Of a DNA stretch of 64,000 nt, positions 26,920 through 34,169 are shown one piece after another. Source of the DNA: Erythrobacter sp. SG61-1L (GTDB lineage: Bacteria > Pseudomonadota > Alphaproteobacteria > Sphingomonadales > Sphingomonadaceae); contig NZ_JXQC01000003.1 of assembly GCF_001305965.1 (NCBI RefSeq), positions 3,603,292-3,667,291 on the forward strand, in the 5' to 3' direction. The notes under the pieces are model-generated. The model was not told where the DNA came from, made no database searches, and saw only the letters and a program-made list of their open reading frames with translations. Numbering within the stretch: position 1 is the stretch's first letter; each line of letters starts with the position of its first letter. Position numbers and translations under genes: made by a program.

Positions 26920-27204
26920 CGTACCTGTTCTCCTGGTACTCCTAGTCTTCGAATAGAGGCGGGACCGTCCCTGTCCCCCAAACCTGGTCTCCCGGTCCCG
27001 CCTCTTGCTCGAAGGTTTCCCCGACCTGCTCCAGCCATCTCAGGCCCACTGAAATACGAGGCGCATGGCACTGCGCGGCCAGCGATCCCAATCCTTTCAG
27101 ATGTAACCTGTGCCTGTTTGGAACGCCGTTTAATCAAACGCATAAATCTTCACGGAATGGGTTAAGGGCCGAGTCCCCCCGTTGAAATTGCACAGAGAAT
27201 CCCC
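26920..27204 (+). other. Long structured 5' leader of the PEP-CTERM mRNA
   Basis: This 285-nt stretch has no convincing gene. It can form a 12-bp perfect stem (GAGGCGGGACCG 26956-26967 with CGGTCCCGCCTC 26993-27004), extended by an outer CTTCGA/TCGAAG pair (26947-26952 with 27009-27014). A smaller GTACC...GGTAC hairpin lies before it. It could be a stability or regulatory element. It matches no riboswitch I can recognise. Confidence 0.5.
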
Positions 27205-28278
27205 GTGTCCACCAGATCCAGACTGTTCCTCCTCGCCGGCGCTGCGGCGTTTGCCGTGTCCATTCCCGCCTTCGCATCCACGCCCACCGGCACGGACATC
27301 CTGAGCGAATGGAACCTTGTGGTGCTGGGCGATCTCGTCTCTTCCTCCGAAGTGGAAGGGCGCACTTTCGTGGGCGGCGATCTTTCCGGCAATTCCTCGA
27401 ATTACAATATCTCGACCATTCCTGCCTCGACCAACGGCACGCCCGGCCTGACCGTGGTTGGTGACGTCAATGGCGGAACGAAGAACCTCAACAACGGCTC
27501 CGGCGCGATCGTTGGCGGCAACGTCAACAGCGGGTTCAATCTCAATGGCGCGACCCAGACGGTTCAGGTCGGCGGCACGATCAGCAACACGAATGTCAAT
27601 CAGAACACCGTGACTTCGGGCCTTTCAGCATCCGACCCGGCATTCACCCAGAACCTGCAACAGGACAAGAGCCTGATCGCCACCAGCGTGACCAACCTCT
27701 CCTACGATCTGAGCACGCTTTCTCCGAACAGCGATTTCTCGATCCAGGGGAACAAGGGCGTGTTCACTGCCCAGCCCGATGCGGACGGCGTGGCCGTGTT
27801 CAATATCAGCTCAGCCGATCTCGACGCCATCGGCGAGATCCAGTTCGACCTTAACGGCGCACAAACCGCCATCGTGAACGTCAGCGGCACGAACATCACG
27901 CTGAATGACAACTTTCTCGGCGGAACGAACAATCTGGGCGAAAACGTCATCTGGAACTTCCCGGACGCCGAGAACCTCACCCTGACCACTGCCTTCGGCG
28001 GCTCGGTGCTGGCGCCCAAGGCGGATGCCCACACCTATAATTACATTCAGGGCTCGGCCGTCTTCGGCAGCCTCACCCAGGATGGCGAGATGCATGTGGG
28101 CACTTATAATGGCGGCTATCAATACGAACCGCCTTCATCGAGCAGTTCCGGCGGATCGTCGTCGGGCGGATCTTCCTCCGGCGGCACCGAAGTGCCGGAA
28201 CCGGGAATGCTGGCCCTCTTCGCGGCAGGCCTCGCCGCACTGTTCTTTTGGCGCAGGCGGCGGGTGAAGGCAGCCTGA
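27205..28278 (+). CDS. Choice-of-anchor A family PEP-CTERM protein
   Basis: A 357-residue exported protein with a GTG start. The signal peptide (LLAGAAAFAVSIPAFAS) ends near residue 25. The body is a choice-of-anchor A domain (WNLVVLGDLVSSSEVEGRTFVGGDLSG, and Asn/Gly-rich repeats such as GGNVNSGFNLNGAT). A Ser/Gly linker precedes the sorting signal VPEPGMLALFAAGLAALFF plus WRRRR. The PEP motif is cut by exosortase in EPS-producing bacteria. No exosortase gene is in the window. Confidence 0.95.
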   Translation: MSTRSRLFLLAGAAAFAVSIPAFASTPTGTDILSEWNLVVLGDLVSSSEVEGRTFVGGDLSGNSSNYNISTIPASTNGTPGLTVVGDVNGGTKNLNNGSGAIVGGNVNSGFNLNGATQTVQVGGTISNTNVNQNTVTSGLSASDPAFTQNLQQDKSLIATSVTNLSYDLSTLSPNSDFSIQGNKGVFTAQPDADGVAVFNISSADLDAIGEIQFDLNGAQTAIVNVSGTNITLNDNFLGGTNNLGENVIWNFPDAENLTLTTAFGGSVLAPKADAHTYNYIQGSAVFGSLTQDGEMHVGTYNGGYQYEPPSSSSSGGSSSGGSSSGGTEVPEPGMLALFAAGLAALFFWRRRRVKAA

Positions 28279-28325
28279 GGCTGCATCGGCAGGACAGGAC
28301 CGGCCGCCACCTGATTCAACGCAAC

Positions 28326-28363
28326 AAAAAGGGGCACCTCCACGGCGGAGGTGCCCCCTTTTT
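28326..28363. terminator. Bidirectional rho-independent terminator
   Basis: An 11-bp perfect stem (GGGGCACCTCC 28331-28341 with GGAGGTGCCCC 28347-28357) has a 5-nt loop. AAAAA on the left and a T run on the right serve the plus-strand PEP-CTERM gene and the minus-strand tRNA-Arg. Confidence 0.93.
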
Positions 28364-28439
28364 GGCGCGCCCGGCAGGACTCGAACCTGCAACTCCAAGC
28401 TTAGAAGGCTCGTGCTCTATCCAGTTGAACTACGGGCGC
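28363..28439 (-). tRNA. tRNA-Arg (anticodon TCT)
   Basis: The minus strand folds into a cloverleaf. The acceptor stem GCGCCCG pairs with CGGGCGC, the D arm is GTTC...GAGC, the anticodon loop CTTCTAA has TCT, and the T arm is GCAGGTTCGAGTCCTGC. CCA is encoded at 28363-28365. The acceptor end abuts the bidirectional terminator. It reads Arg AGA codons. Confidence 0.96.
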
Positions 28440-28529
28440 GTGGTGGTGCCCATAGAACATGGCGCCCCCCGGTGGGAACGCCTTTTTGGGTATCTATGCC
28501 CGGCGGTGTTTTCAGGTTAGCAATGCTGC

Positions 28530-29267
28530 ATGAGCGAACACACCAGACGCATCGAAGGCCAAGCGGGCGGGCGCAGGCATTTCCGCTATCTCGACTATCT
28601 GATGGCCGCCTTCGTCGCCATCCTGCTGCTGTCGAACCTGATCGGCGCGTCCAAGCCCAGCTATGTCACTTTGCCGGGCGGCATGGAATGGTCGTTTGGC
28701 GCAGGAGTGCTGTTCTTCCCCGTGAGTTACATCATTGGCGACGTGCTGACCGAAGTTTACGGCTATGCCAATGCCAGGCGCGTAATCTGGACCGGCTTTG
28801 CCGCGCTCATTTTCATGGCCTTCATGGCGGCAGTGGTGGTCGCCCTGCCCCCGGCCGATGGCTGGCCGGGCCAGGAAGCCTATGAATTCGTGTTCGGCAA
28901 CAGCTGGCGGATCGTTGCCGCCTCAATGTTCGCATTTTGGGCGGGCGAATTCGCCAACAGCTTCGTGCTGGCCAAGCTCAAACTGATCACCGGCGGCCGG
29001 TTCCTGTGGGTGCGCACCATTGGCTCCACTGTGGTCGGACAAGGGCTGGACAGCCTGATCTTCTATCCGCTGGCCTTTTACGGTCTGGCCGGCTGGCCGC
29101 CCGAACAGCTGATACAGGTCGTGCTGTCTCAATGGCTGATCAAGACCGCGTGGGAGGCTGCCCTTACGCCCGTGACCTATGCGGTGGTGGGCTTCCTCAA
29201 GCGGCGCGAAGGTGTGGATGTTTATGACAGCGACACCGACTTTTCGCCCTTCGCGAAGAATTCCTGA
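28530..29267 (+). CDS. yhhQ: Queuosine precursor transporter (YhhQ/VUT family)
   Basis: A 245-residue inner-membrane protein with about six hydrophobic segments. It matches the YhhQ family that imports preQ0/preQ1. Landmarks are FRYLDYLMAAFVAILLLSN, FPVSYIIGDVLTEVYGY (the conserved DVLTEVYG) and GEFANSFVLAKLK, then WVRTIGSTVVGQGLDSLIFY. queF, which makes preQ1, is encoded 25 kb away, so the cell can both make and import Q precursors. Confidence 0.93.
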   Translation: MSEHTRRIEGQAGGRRHFRYLDYLMAAFVAILLLSNLIGASKPSYVTLPGGMEWSFGAGVLFFPVSYIIGDVLTEVYGYANARRVIWTGFAALIFMAFMAAVVVALPPADGWPGQEAYEFVFGNSWRIVAASMFAFWAGEFANSFVLAKLKLITGGRFLWVRTIGSTVVGQGLDSLIFYPLAFYGLAGWPPEQLIQVVLSQWLIKTAWEAALTPVTYAVVGFLKRREGVDVYDSDTDFSPFAKNS

Positions 29268-29294
29268 TGCTGTGGGGGGCACGCATGCCCCCCG

Positions 29295-29507
29295 TCAGTC
29301 TGCAATGATCCCGATTGCGAGATAAATCAGCACCGGCGCGCCAAAGCCCAGCAGGGTTGCGGCGGCGAAGCCGATACGCACCAGCGTGGCGTCGATCCCC
29401 GCATAATTGCCGATCCCGCCGCAGACGCCCATCAGCTTGGCATTCGCCCGATCAAGATGGAACGCCTTCACGGACGATCCACCGCTCTTGCTGTCGAGCA
29501 TGCTCAC
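29295..29507 (-). CDS. Lone PspC-domain membrane protein
   Basis: A 70-residue protein (68 if the ATG at 29501 is used). It is a bare PspC domain: FHLDRANAKLMGVCGGIGNYAG, then TLVRIGFAAATLLGFG and APVLIYLAIGIIAD. It lacks the C-terminal tail of the operonic PspC. The GTG start overlaps the stop of the preceding 41-residue peptide. Both are downstream of a sigma-54 type promoter with a PspF-like site, so it is probably a second PspF-controlled unit. Confidence 0.88.
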   Translation of the reverse strand: MSMLDSKSGGSSVKAFHLDRANAKLMGVCGGIGNYAGIDATLVRIGFAAATLLGFGAPVLIYLAIGIIAD

Positions 29508-29629
29508 GCCACGATCCCCGGAATGAACGCACCCTGCGGTACGAAGCTGGCAGCGATCAGGAAGACCGAAAGCGCGAAGGCCGATACGCCCGCGGCGATC
29601 CGGCTGGAAGTAGAAGTCATGTTCTGCAT
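29504..29629 (-). CDS. 41-residue membrane peptide preceding the lone PspC gene
   Basis: A short ORF with GAGGGA 8 nt before its ATG. The product begins MQNMTSTSSRIAAG and has one hydrophobic segment (VSAFALSVFLIAASFV), ending PQGAFIPGIVA. Its stop overlaps the next start (GTGA). It resembles the 51-residue peptide at 16888-17043 in size, topology and position directly behind a sigma-54 promoter. Function is unknown. Confidence 0.65.
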   Translation of the reverse strand: MQNMTSTSSRIAAGVSAFALSVFLIAASFVPQGAFIPGIVA

Positions 29630-29681
29630 TTCAAAATTCCCTCAATCAATCCGGCGGCCCATCCCGCCGATGCGCCAGTGA

Positions 29682-29699
29682 TTGCAGGAGGCGTGCCAA
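29682..29699 (-). promoter_or_regulatory. Second Psp-type sigma-54 promoter
   Basis: On the minus strand, TTGGCACG-CCTC-CTGCAA has -24 GG (29697-29696) and -12 GC (29685-29684) with 10 bp between. It shares TTGGCACGCC with the psp promoter and differs from consensus by C for T before TGC. Transcription would start near 29672, 43 nt before the 41-residue peptide. Confidence 0.75.
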
Positions 29700-29782
29700 T
29701 TTGAGGAAATGGTGGATTTCCAAGGCTTTCGCGCGATCCGGCAGGCTTGGCCGCGCTCGCAACCCCAACCCAAACACCATGA

Positions 29783-29801
29783 GTTGGGAAATTTCACCAA
29801 C
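29783..29801 (-). promoter_or_regulatory. PspF-like upstream site of the second unit
   Basis: Minus-strand GTTGGTGAAATTTCCCAAC matches GGTGGCAATATTTCCCAAC of the psp locus at 15 of 19 positions, including the whole TTTCCCAAC half. The GTTGG...CCAAC ends form a dyad. It lies about 95 bp upstream of the -24 element. Confidence 0.6.
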
Positions 29802-29875
29802 TTTCAGGATCGAGAAATCCGACAGGCTCATTTTCCATTGGCCTGCCTGCCATTGCCGGTCTATCGCCGCTGCCG

Positions 29876-30961
29876 ATGGCGCTCGACCGCATCACACTTG
29901 CCGCCTTTCGCAACCACCGGGCCAGCACAATCGACGGCACCGGGCACTTCAACCTGCTCGTGGGCGAGAACGGCGCAGGCAAGACGAATGTGCTGGAGGC
30001 GATCTCCCTTTTCGCGCCCGGCCGTGGCCTGCGGCGGGCGGCCCTTTCGGACATGGCAGCAAGCGGCGGACCGGGCGGCTTTACCGTCAGCGCGCGGCTG
30101 ACTCAGCCCGGCGATGCGGAGGCAGTGACGTTGGGCACCGGCACCGAGGCTGGTCAGCCGGGCCGCCGCCTTGTCCAGATCAACAGCGCCCCGGCCAGCG
30201 CGGTGAGCCTTGGCGAATGGCTGGCGATGACCTGGCTCACCCCTGCAATGGACCGGCTGTTCGCCGACAGCGCTGGCGCAAGGCGGCGCTATATGGACCG
30301 GCTCGCACTCGCGCTCAATCCCGGCCATGCGCGCCTTGCCGCACGGCACGAGGCCGCCCTGCGAGAGCGTAACCGGCTGCTGTCCGGCCCACACGATCCC
30401 GATCCGCGCTGGCTGGACGCTGTGGAGGCACAGCTTGCTGATGCCGGGGCCGCGCTCGCTCGTGGGCGGGCCACCCTGGTCGCAAGGCTTGGCGCCGAGC
30501 TCGCTCTGCTGCCCGAAGAGCCGTTCGCCCGCCCGGTACTGGCCTATGTTCCCGGCGGCCCGCTGGATGCAGCCGCGCTGGCCGAAGCGCTTGCCGCGGG
30601 CCGCCGCCGGGACCGCGCCGCCCAGCGCACCCTCACCGGCCCGCAACGCGACGAGCTGGAAGTTACCATGGCTGGCAAGGGCCAACCCGCCGCGCTGTGC
30701 TCCACCGGGGAACAAAAGGCGATGCTGATTGCCATCACGCTTGCCCATGCCGGACTTGCCGCCGGGGAGCGGCCAAGCCTGCTGTTGCTGGACGAAGTGG
30801 CCGCCCATCTTGACCCCGTGCGCCGCGCCGCCCTGTTCGAGCGGCTGCGCGCCGGCAAGGCGCAGGTCTGGCTGACCGGTACCGAACTGACGCCCTTTGC
30901 CGAAATCCGCGTGGAGGCCGCGCGCTGGCGCGTCGCAGCCGGCGGTGTAGAGCGGATCTAG
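29876..30961 (+). CDS. recF: DNA replication/repair protein RecF
   Basis: A 361-residue SMC-like ATPase that loads RecA at gaps with RecO/RecR. The Walker A GENGAGKT is at residues 30-37. The signature/Walker B region includes STGEQKAMLIAITLAHA and LLLLDEVAAHLDPVRR. FRNHRASTIDGTGHFNLLVG is the typical N-terminus. It is not adjacent to dnaA/dnaN/gyrB here, as is common in this group. It converges with the DUF2189 gene with 4 bp overlap. Confidence 0.96.
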   Translation: MALDRITLAAFRNHRASTIDGTGHFNLLVGENGAGKTNVLEAISLFAPGRGLRRAALSDMAASGGPGGFTVSARLTQPGDAEAVTLGTGTEAGQPGRRLVQINSAPASAVSLGEWLAMTWLTPAMDRLFADSAGARRRYMDRLALALNPGHARLAARHEAALRERNRLLSGPHDPDPRWLDAVEAQLADAGAALARGRATLVARLGAELALLPEEPFARPVLAYVPGGPLDAAALAEALAAGRRRDRAAQRTLTGPQRDELEVTMAGKGQPAALCSTGEQKAMLIAITLAHAGLAAGERPSLLLLDEVAAHLDPVRRAALFERLRAGKAQVWLTGTELTPFAEIRVEAARWRVAAGGVERI

Positions 30962-31731
30962 GCAGCCAAGGGCACGACGCGGCGATAAAGGTGCCAGGTC
31001 GCATGGCCCAGCACCGGCAACACGATCAACATCCCCAAGAACATCGGCAGCATCGAAACGAACAGCGCAACCGACATCAGCACGGCCCATACCACCAGCA
31101 CGAAGCCATTGGCACGCATAGCGGCTAGGCTGACGATGATCGCGGTGAGGAAGTCCACTTCCCGGTCAACCAGCATCGGCAGGCTCATCACCGTGATCGA
31201 ATAGAAGGCAAGCGCCATCAGCGCCCCAACCGCACCGCCCACCACCAGCATCATCATGCCTGCGCCGGTGCGGAATATCTCCAGCGATTCAGAACCGAGG
31301 CCCGATTCCGCAAGGAAGATCGCGAAGATGCCATGGGCAAGGATGATCCAGAAGGTGAAGCCGACAAAGACGAAGCCACCCATCATCAACACCTGCTCGT
31401 CACCCCGACCACGCAGGGCACCCAGCACCGCACCCCAGCTCATCGGCAGGCCCGCCTCCCGCCTGCGGCTCACTTCATAAAGGCCCACGGCGATGAAAGG
31501 CGCCAGCAGCGGGAAGCCCGCGGACGCCGGAACCAGCCAGCCGATCTGCCCCCATGAAAACAGCGCGAAATAAAGAAACAGCCCCGCCGCAACATAGATC
31601 GCCGAAAAAAACAGCCCGAAGGCCGGGCAGGCGGCGAAGTCCCGCCACCCCGCAGCCAGAGCCGCCGCAAGATCCCCCATCCGAAGATCGCCCGCGACTT
31701 TCACCGGCACGATCTGAACCTGTTCGCCCAT
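30958..31731 (-). CDS. DUF2189 family membrane protein
   Basis: A 257-residue polytopic protein matching DUF2189 (often annotated as a predicted integral membrane protein). The N-terminal cytoplasmic part (LRMGDLAAALAAGWRDFAACP) leads into about six membrane segments; SFGLFFSAIYVAAGLFLYF-like (actual: AFGLFFSAIYVAAGLFLYF) and LPMLVDREVDFLTAIIVS are family landmarks. Function unknown. The ATG at 31731 has GGGGG about 10 nt upstream. Confidence 0.87.
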   Translation of the reverse strand: MGEQVQIVPVKVAGDLRMGDLAAALAAGWRDFAACPAFGLFFSAIYVAAGLFLYFALFSWGQIGWLVPASAGFPLLAPFIAVGLYEVSRRREAGLPMSWGAVLGALRGRGDEQVLMMGGFVFVGFTFWIILAHGIFAIFLAESGLGSESLEIFRTGAGMMMLVVGGAVGALMALAFYSITVMSLPMLVDREVDFLTAIIVSLAAMRANGFVLVVWAVLMSVALFVSMLPMFLGMLIVLPVLGHATWHLYRRVVPLAA

Positions 31732-31888
31732 CCTCTTTACGCCCCCTGTCGACGGAAGTCTGGCGCGATGGTGCCTTACCCGCGATGGCAGGGCAAGCTC
31801 GGCCGCGATCCGCCGGTCGTGACGGTTGCGACAGACAGAATGCGCTGCCATAGGCGCCCGCCCTGCCCCCAGAGTGAGTCCTCCCGCC

Positions 31889-33256
31889 ATGCCGAACTCC
31901 GCTCCAGCCAAGCGCACAACGGCCAGTGCAGTCGGGATCGACTTCGGTACCACCAATTCCGTCATCGCCTGCGCCGGGCAGGACGGGCAGGCCAGCCTCG
32001 TGGAGTTTGCCGCGCCCAACGGGCCCGGGTCGGTATTCCGATCCGCCCTGTGCTTCTGGGAGGAAGAGGGCATTCGCGGCGCTCTGGGCCATGAGGCGGG
32101 GCCGTGGGCCATCGCAGAATTCCTCGATTTTCCGCAGGGCAGCCGGTTTATCCAGTCCTTCAAATCCATGGCGGCCAACCCCTTGTTCGAACACGCCAGT
32201 CTGTTCGAAAAACGCCTGCGTTTCGAGGAGCTGGGACAGATCTTCCTCACCCACCTGTTGGCCCATGGGGGCATTGCTTTGGCGGACCTGCCCGATTGCA
32301 TCGTGATCGGGCGCCCCGTGCGCTATGTCGGCAACCGCCCGGACACGGCCCTTGCGCGCACCCGGTACGATGCGATGTTCGCCATGCTGGGCCGCTCGGT
32401 CCACTATGTCTACGAACCGCTGGGGGCCGCCTATGGCTTTGCATCCGGCCTGTCTGATCCGGCAACCCTGCTGGTGGCGGATTTCGGCGGCGGCACCAGC
32501 GACTTTTCGATCGTTCGGGTCGAAGCCCCCGGCTCGCCCCGGCGTTGCACGCCGCTTGGCTCGGCAGGTATCGGCATAGCGGGCGACAGGTTCGATTACC
32601 GGATCATGGATCGCCTGGTTCTGCCTCGGCTGGGCAAAGGCGGCACTTACCGTTCCTTCGACAAGGCAGTGGAGATTCCCGCCGGATATTTCACCGATTT
32701 CGGCGACTGGTCACGCCTCGCCCTGATGCGCAACCGCAAGACCATGGCCGAACTCGCCCGATTGAAGCTCAATGCCACCGATCCTGCCGCAATCGGGCGC
32801 ATGATCGCCGTGATCGAGAACGAACTGGGATATGCCCTTTACGACACCGTGGGACACCTCAAGCGCGCGCTTTCCAGCCAGACCCACGGGCATTTCCACT
32901 TCGAAGGCCCCGGCCTGACCATCGACGCAGAAGTGAGCCGCGCGGATTTCGAAAGCTGGATCGAACCAGACTTGCACCGGATCGGCGAGACGGTGGACCA
33001 AGCGCTTGCCAACGCCGGGCTGGCTGCGGAACAGATCGACCATGTTTTCCTGACGGGCGGCTCCTCCCTCATCCCCGCCGTGCGCCGCCTGTTCGAAACG
33101 CGCTTTCTCATCCCCGCCGTGCGCCGCCTGTTCGAAACGCGCTTTGGCGAAGAACGGATCGCCACCGGCAACGAACTGACCTCCATCGCACACGGCCTTG
33201 CCCTGATGGCACAGGATCCGGACCTGTCTGACTGGGTGGCGCCGGACGGCGAGTGA
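31889..33256 (+). CDS. Hsp70 family protein (YegD-like) with an internal 13-residue duplication
   Basis: A 455-residue actin-fold ATPase. Phosphate loops are GIDFGTTNSV (residues 16-25) and LVADFGGGTSDFSIVRV, with the adenosine loop HVFLTGGSSLIPAV near the C-terminus. It lacks the substrate-binding domain of DnaK, as in YegD. LIPAVRRLFETRF occurs twice in a row (394-406 and 407-419), an in-frame tandem duplication just after the GGSS loop. The duplication may add a helix turn or may be recent. Client is unknown. Confidence 0.92.
   Translation: MPNSAPAKRTTASAVGIDFGTTNSVIACAGQDGQASLVEFAAPNGPGSVFRSALCFWEEEGIRGALGHEAGPWAIAEFLDFPQGSRFIQSFKSMAANPLFEHASLFEKRLRFEELGQIFLTHLLAHGGIALADLPDCIVIGRPVRYVGNRPDTALARTRYDAMFAMLGRSVHYVYEPLGAAYGFASGLSDPATLLVADFGGGTSDFSIVRVEAPGSPRRCTPLGSAGIGIAGDRFDYRIMDRLVLPRLGKGGTYRSFDKAVEIPAGYFTDFGDWSRLALMRNRKTMAELARLKLNATDPAAIGRMIAVIENELGYALYDTVGHLKRALSSQTHGHFHFEGPGLTIDAEVSRADFESWIEPDLHRIGETVDQALANAGLAAEQIDHVFLTGGSSLIPAVRRLFETRFLIPAVRRLFETRFGEERIATGNELTSIAHGLALMAQDPDLSDWVAPDGE
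33068..33145 (+). repeat. Perfect 39-bp in-frame tandem duplication within the Hsp70-like gene
   Basis: Copies 33068-33106 and 33107-33145 are identical at every base, encoding LIPAVRRLFETRF twice. Lack of any silent difference points to a recent event or an assembly artefact. Confidence 0.95.
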
Positions 33257-33431
33257 TCGCCGCGAAGCAGGCACTGCCGCAGCCCGCATTCAGCCAAAAC
33301 TATGGCGCCATTCCGCGAGACTATGACGCACTCCGGGAAACTACTTGGCAAGCCAATCTCAAGCATTTCCGCTATCCACCGTTAACCCGGATCACCTAAT
33401 CTGCCGCCCTTCACATGAAGACGGGGGCTCT

Positions 33432-34043
33432 ATGAAATATATCGGGATCGCAACCGCCGGCCTGGCGGGAATACTGGCTTCAACCAATGCCATGGCGGCA
33501 GACACGCCCGGGGTTCTGGTTCCTGCGCCAACGCAGGACTCATCCAGGGAAGACGCGCCGACCCCGCCTGAACCTGCAGCAGCACCAAGCCAGCCTGCGG
33601 AAATGTTCGTTCCAGCGCCGGTCGCCTCCACCCGCAAGCAGATCGTGCTGCCGGTGAACACGCTGGTTCTGGTTACGCCAGCCGAAGAAATCACTTCCAA
33701 GAAGATGAAGGAAGGCACCACACGCGAATTTCTGGTTGTTGAAGACGTCGTTCAGGACGGCGTCGTCATCATCCCCCGCGGCTCGCCGGTCACTGCCACA
33801 GTCACCTGGCGCACGGGCAAGGGCATTGTCGGCAAATCCGCGAAGTTCGAACTGACGTTTGAGCGGGTTCGCGTGAACGGGCGGGACTTCGCCCTGCGCG
33901 GCTCCCATCGTCAGGAAGGCCGTGGCAATACGGCCGGTGCATTGCTGGGATCAATGATCATCACTGGCCGGTCTGCGGTCATGCCTGTCGGGCAGGTGGT
34001 GAACGTCTTCACCAAGGAACCGATTGCCAAGGTCACACAATAG
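33432..34043 (+). CDS. Exported protein of unknown function
   Basis: A 203-residue protein with a signal peptide (IATAGLAGILASTNAMAAD, cleavage near residue 23) and a Pro/Ala-rich region to about residue 65. A conserved-looking beta-rich domain follows: PVNTLVLVTPAEEITSKKM, EFLVVEDVVQDGVVIIPRGS and FELTFERVRVNGRDFALRGS, then RGNTAGALLGSMIITGRSA. The wording VVIIPRGSPV resembles the VirB10/TrbI C-terminal barrel entry, but the protein is too short for that family. I leave it unassigned. Confidence 0.75.
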   Translation: MKYIGIATAGLAGILASTNAMAADTPGVLVPAPTQDSSREDAPTPPEPAAAPSQPAEMFVPAPVASTRKQIVLPVNTLVLVTPAEEITSKKMKEGTTREFLVVEDVVQDGVVIIPRGSPVTATVTWRTGKGIVGKSAKFELTFERVRVNGRDFALRGSHRQEGRGNTAGALLGSMIITGRSAVMPVGQVVNVFTKEPIAKVTQ

Positions 34044-34169
34044 TCCGGCGCGCGCCGGTTCTGGCTGCAGGAGAATTCCCCTGCTGGTTCGAACCGGCGC
34101 ATCGCTTTCGGTCGGCAACCCGGCAGATCGCGGCTTGGGCTGGCCGACATGTGCTGCTAGAGCGCGCCC

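Noticed and set aside
29701..29860. Possible extra small ORF between the second Psp promoter and recF
   Set aside because: Frames lack an SD and homology; the stretch is better read as upstream activator DNA and recF leader.
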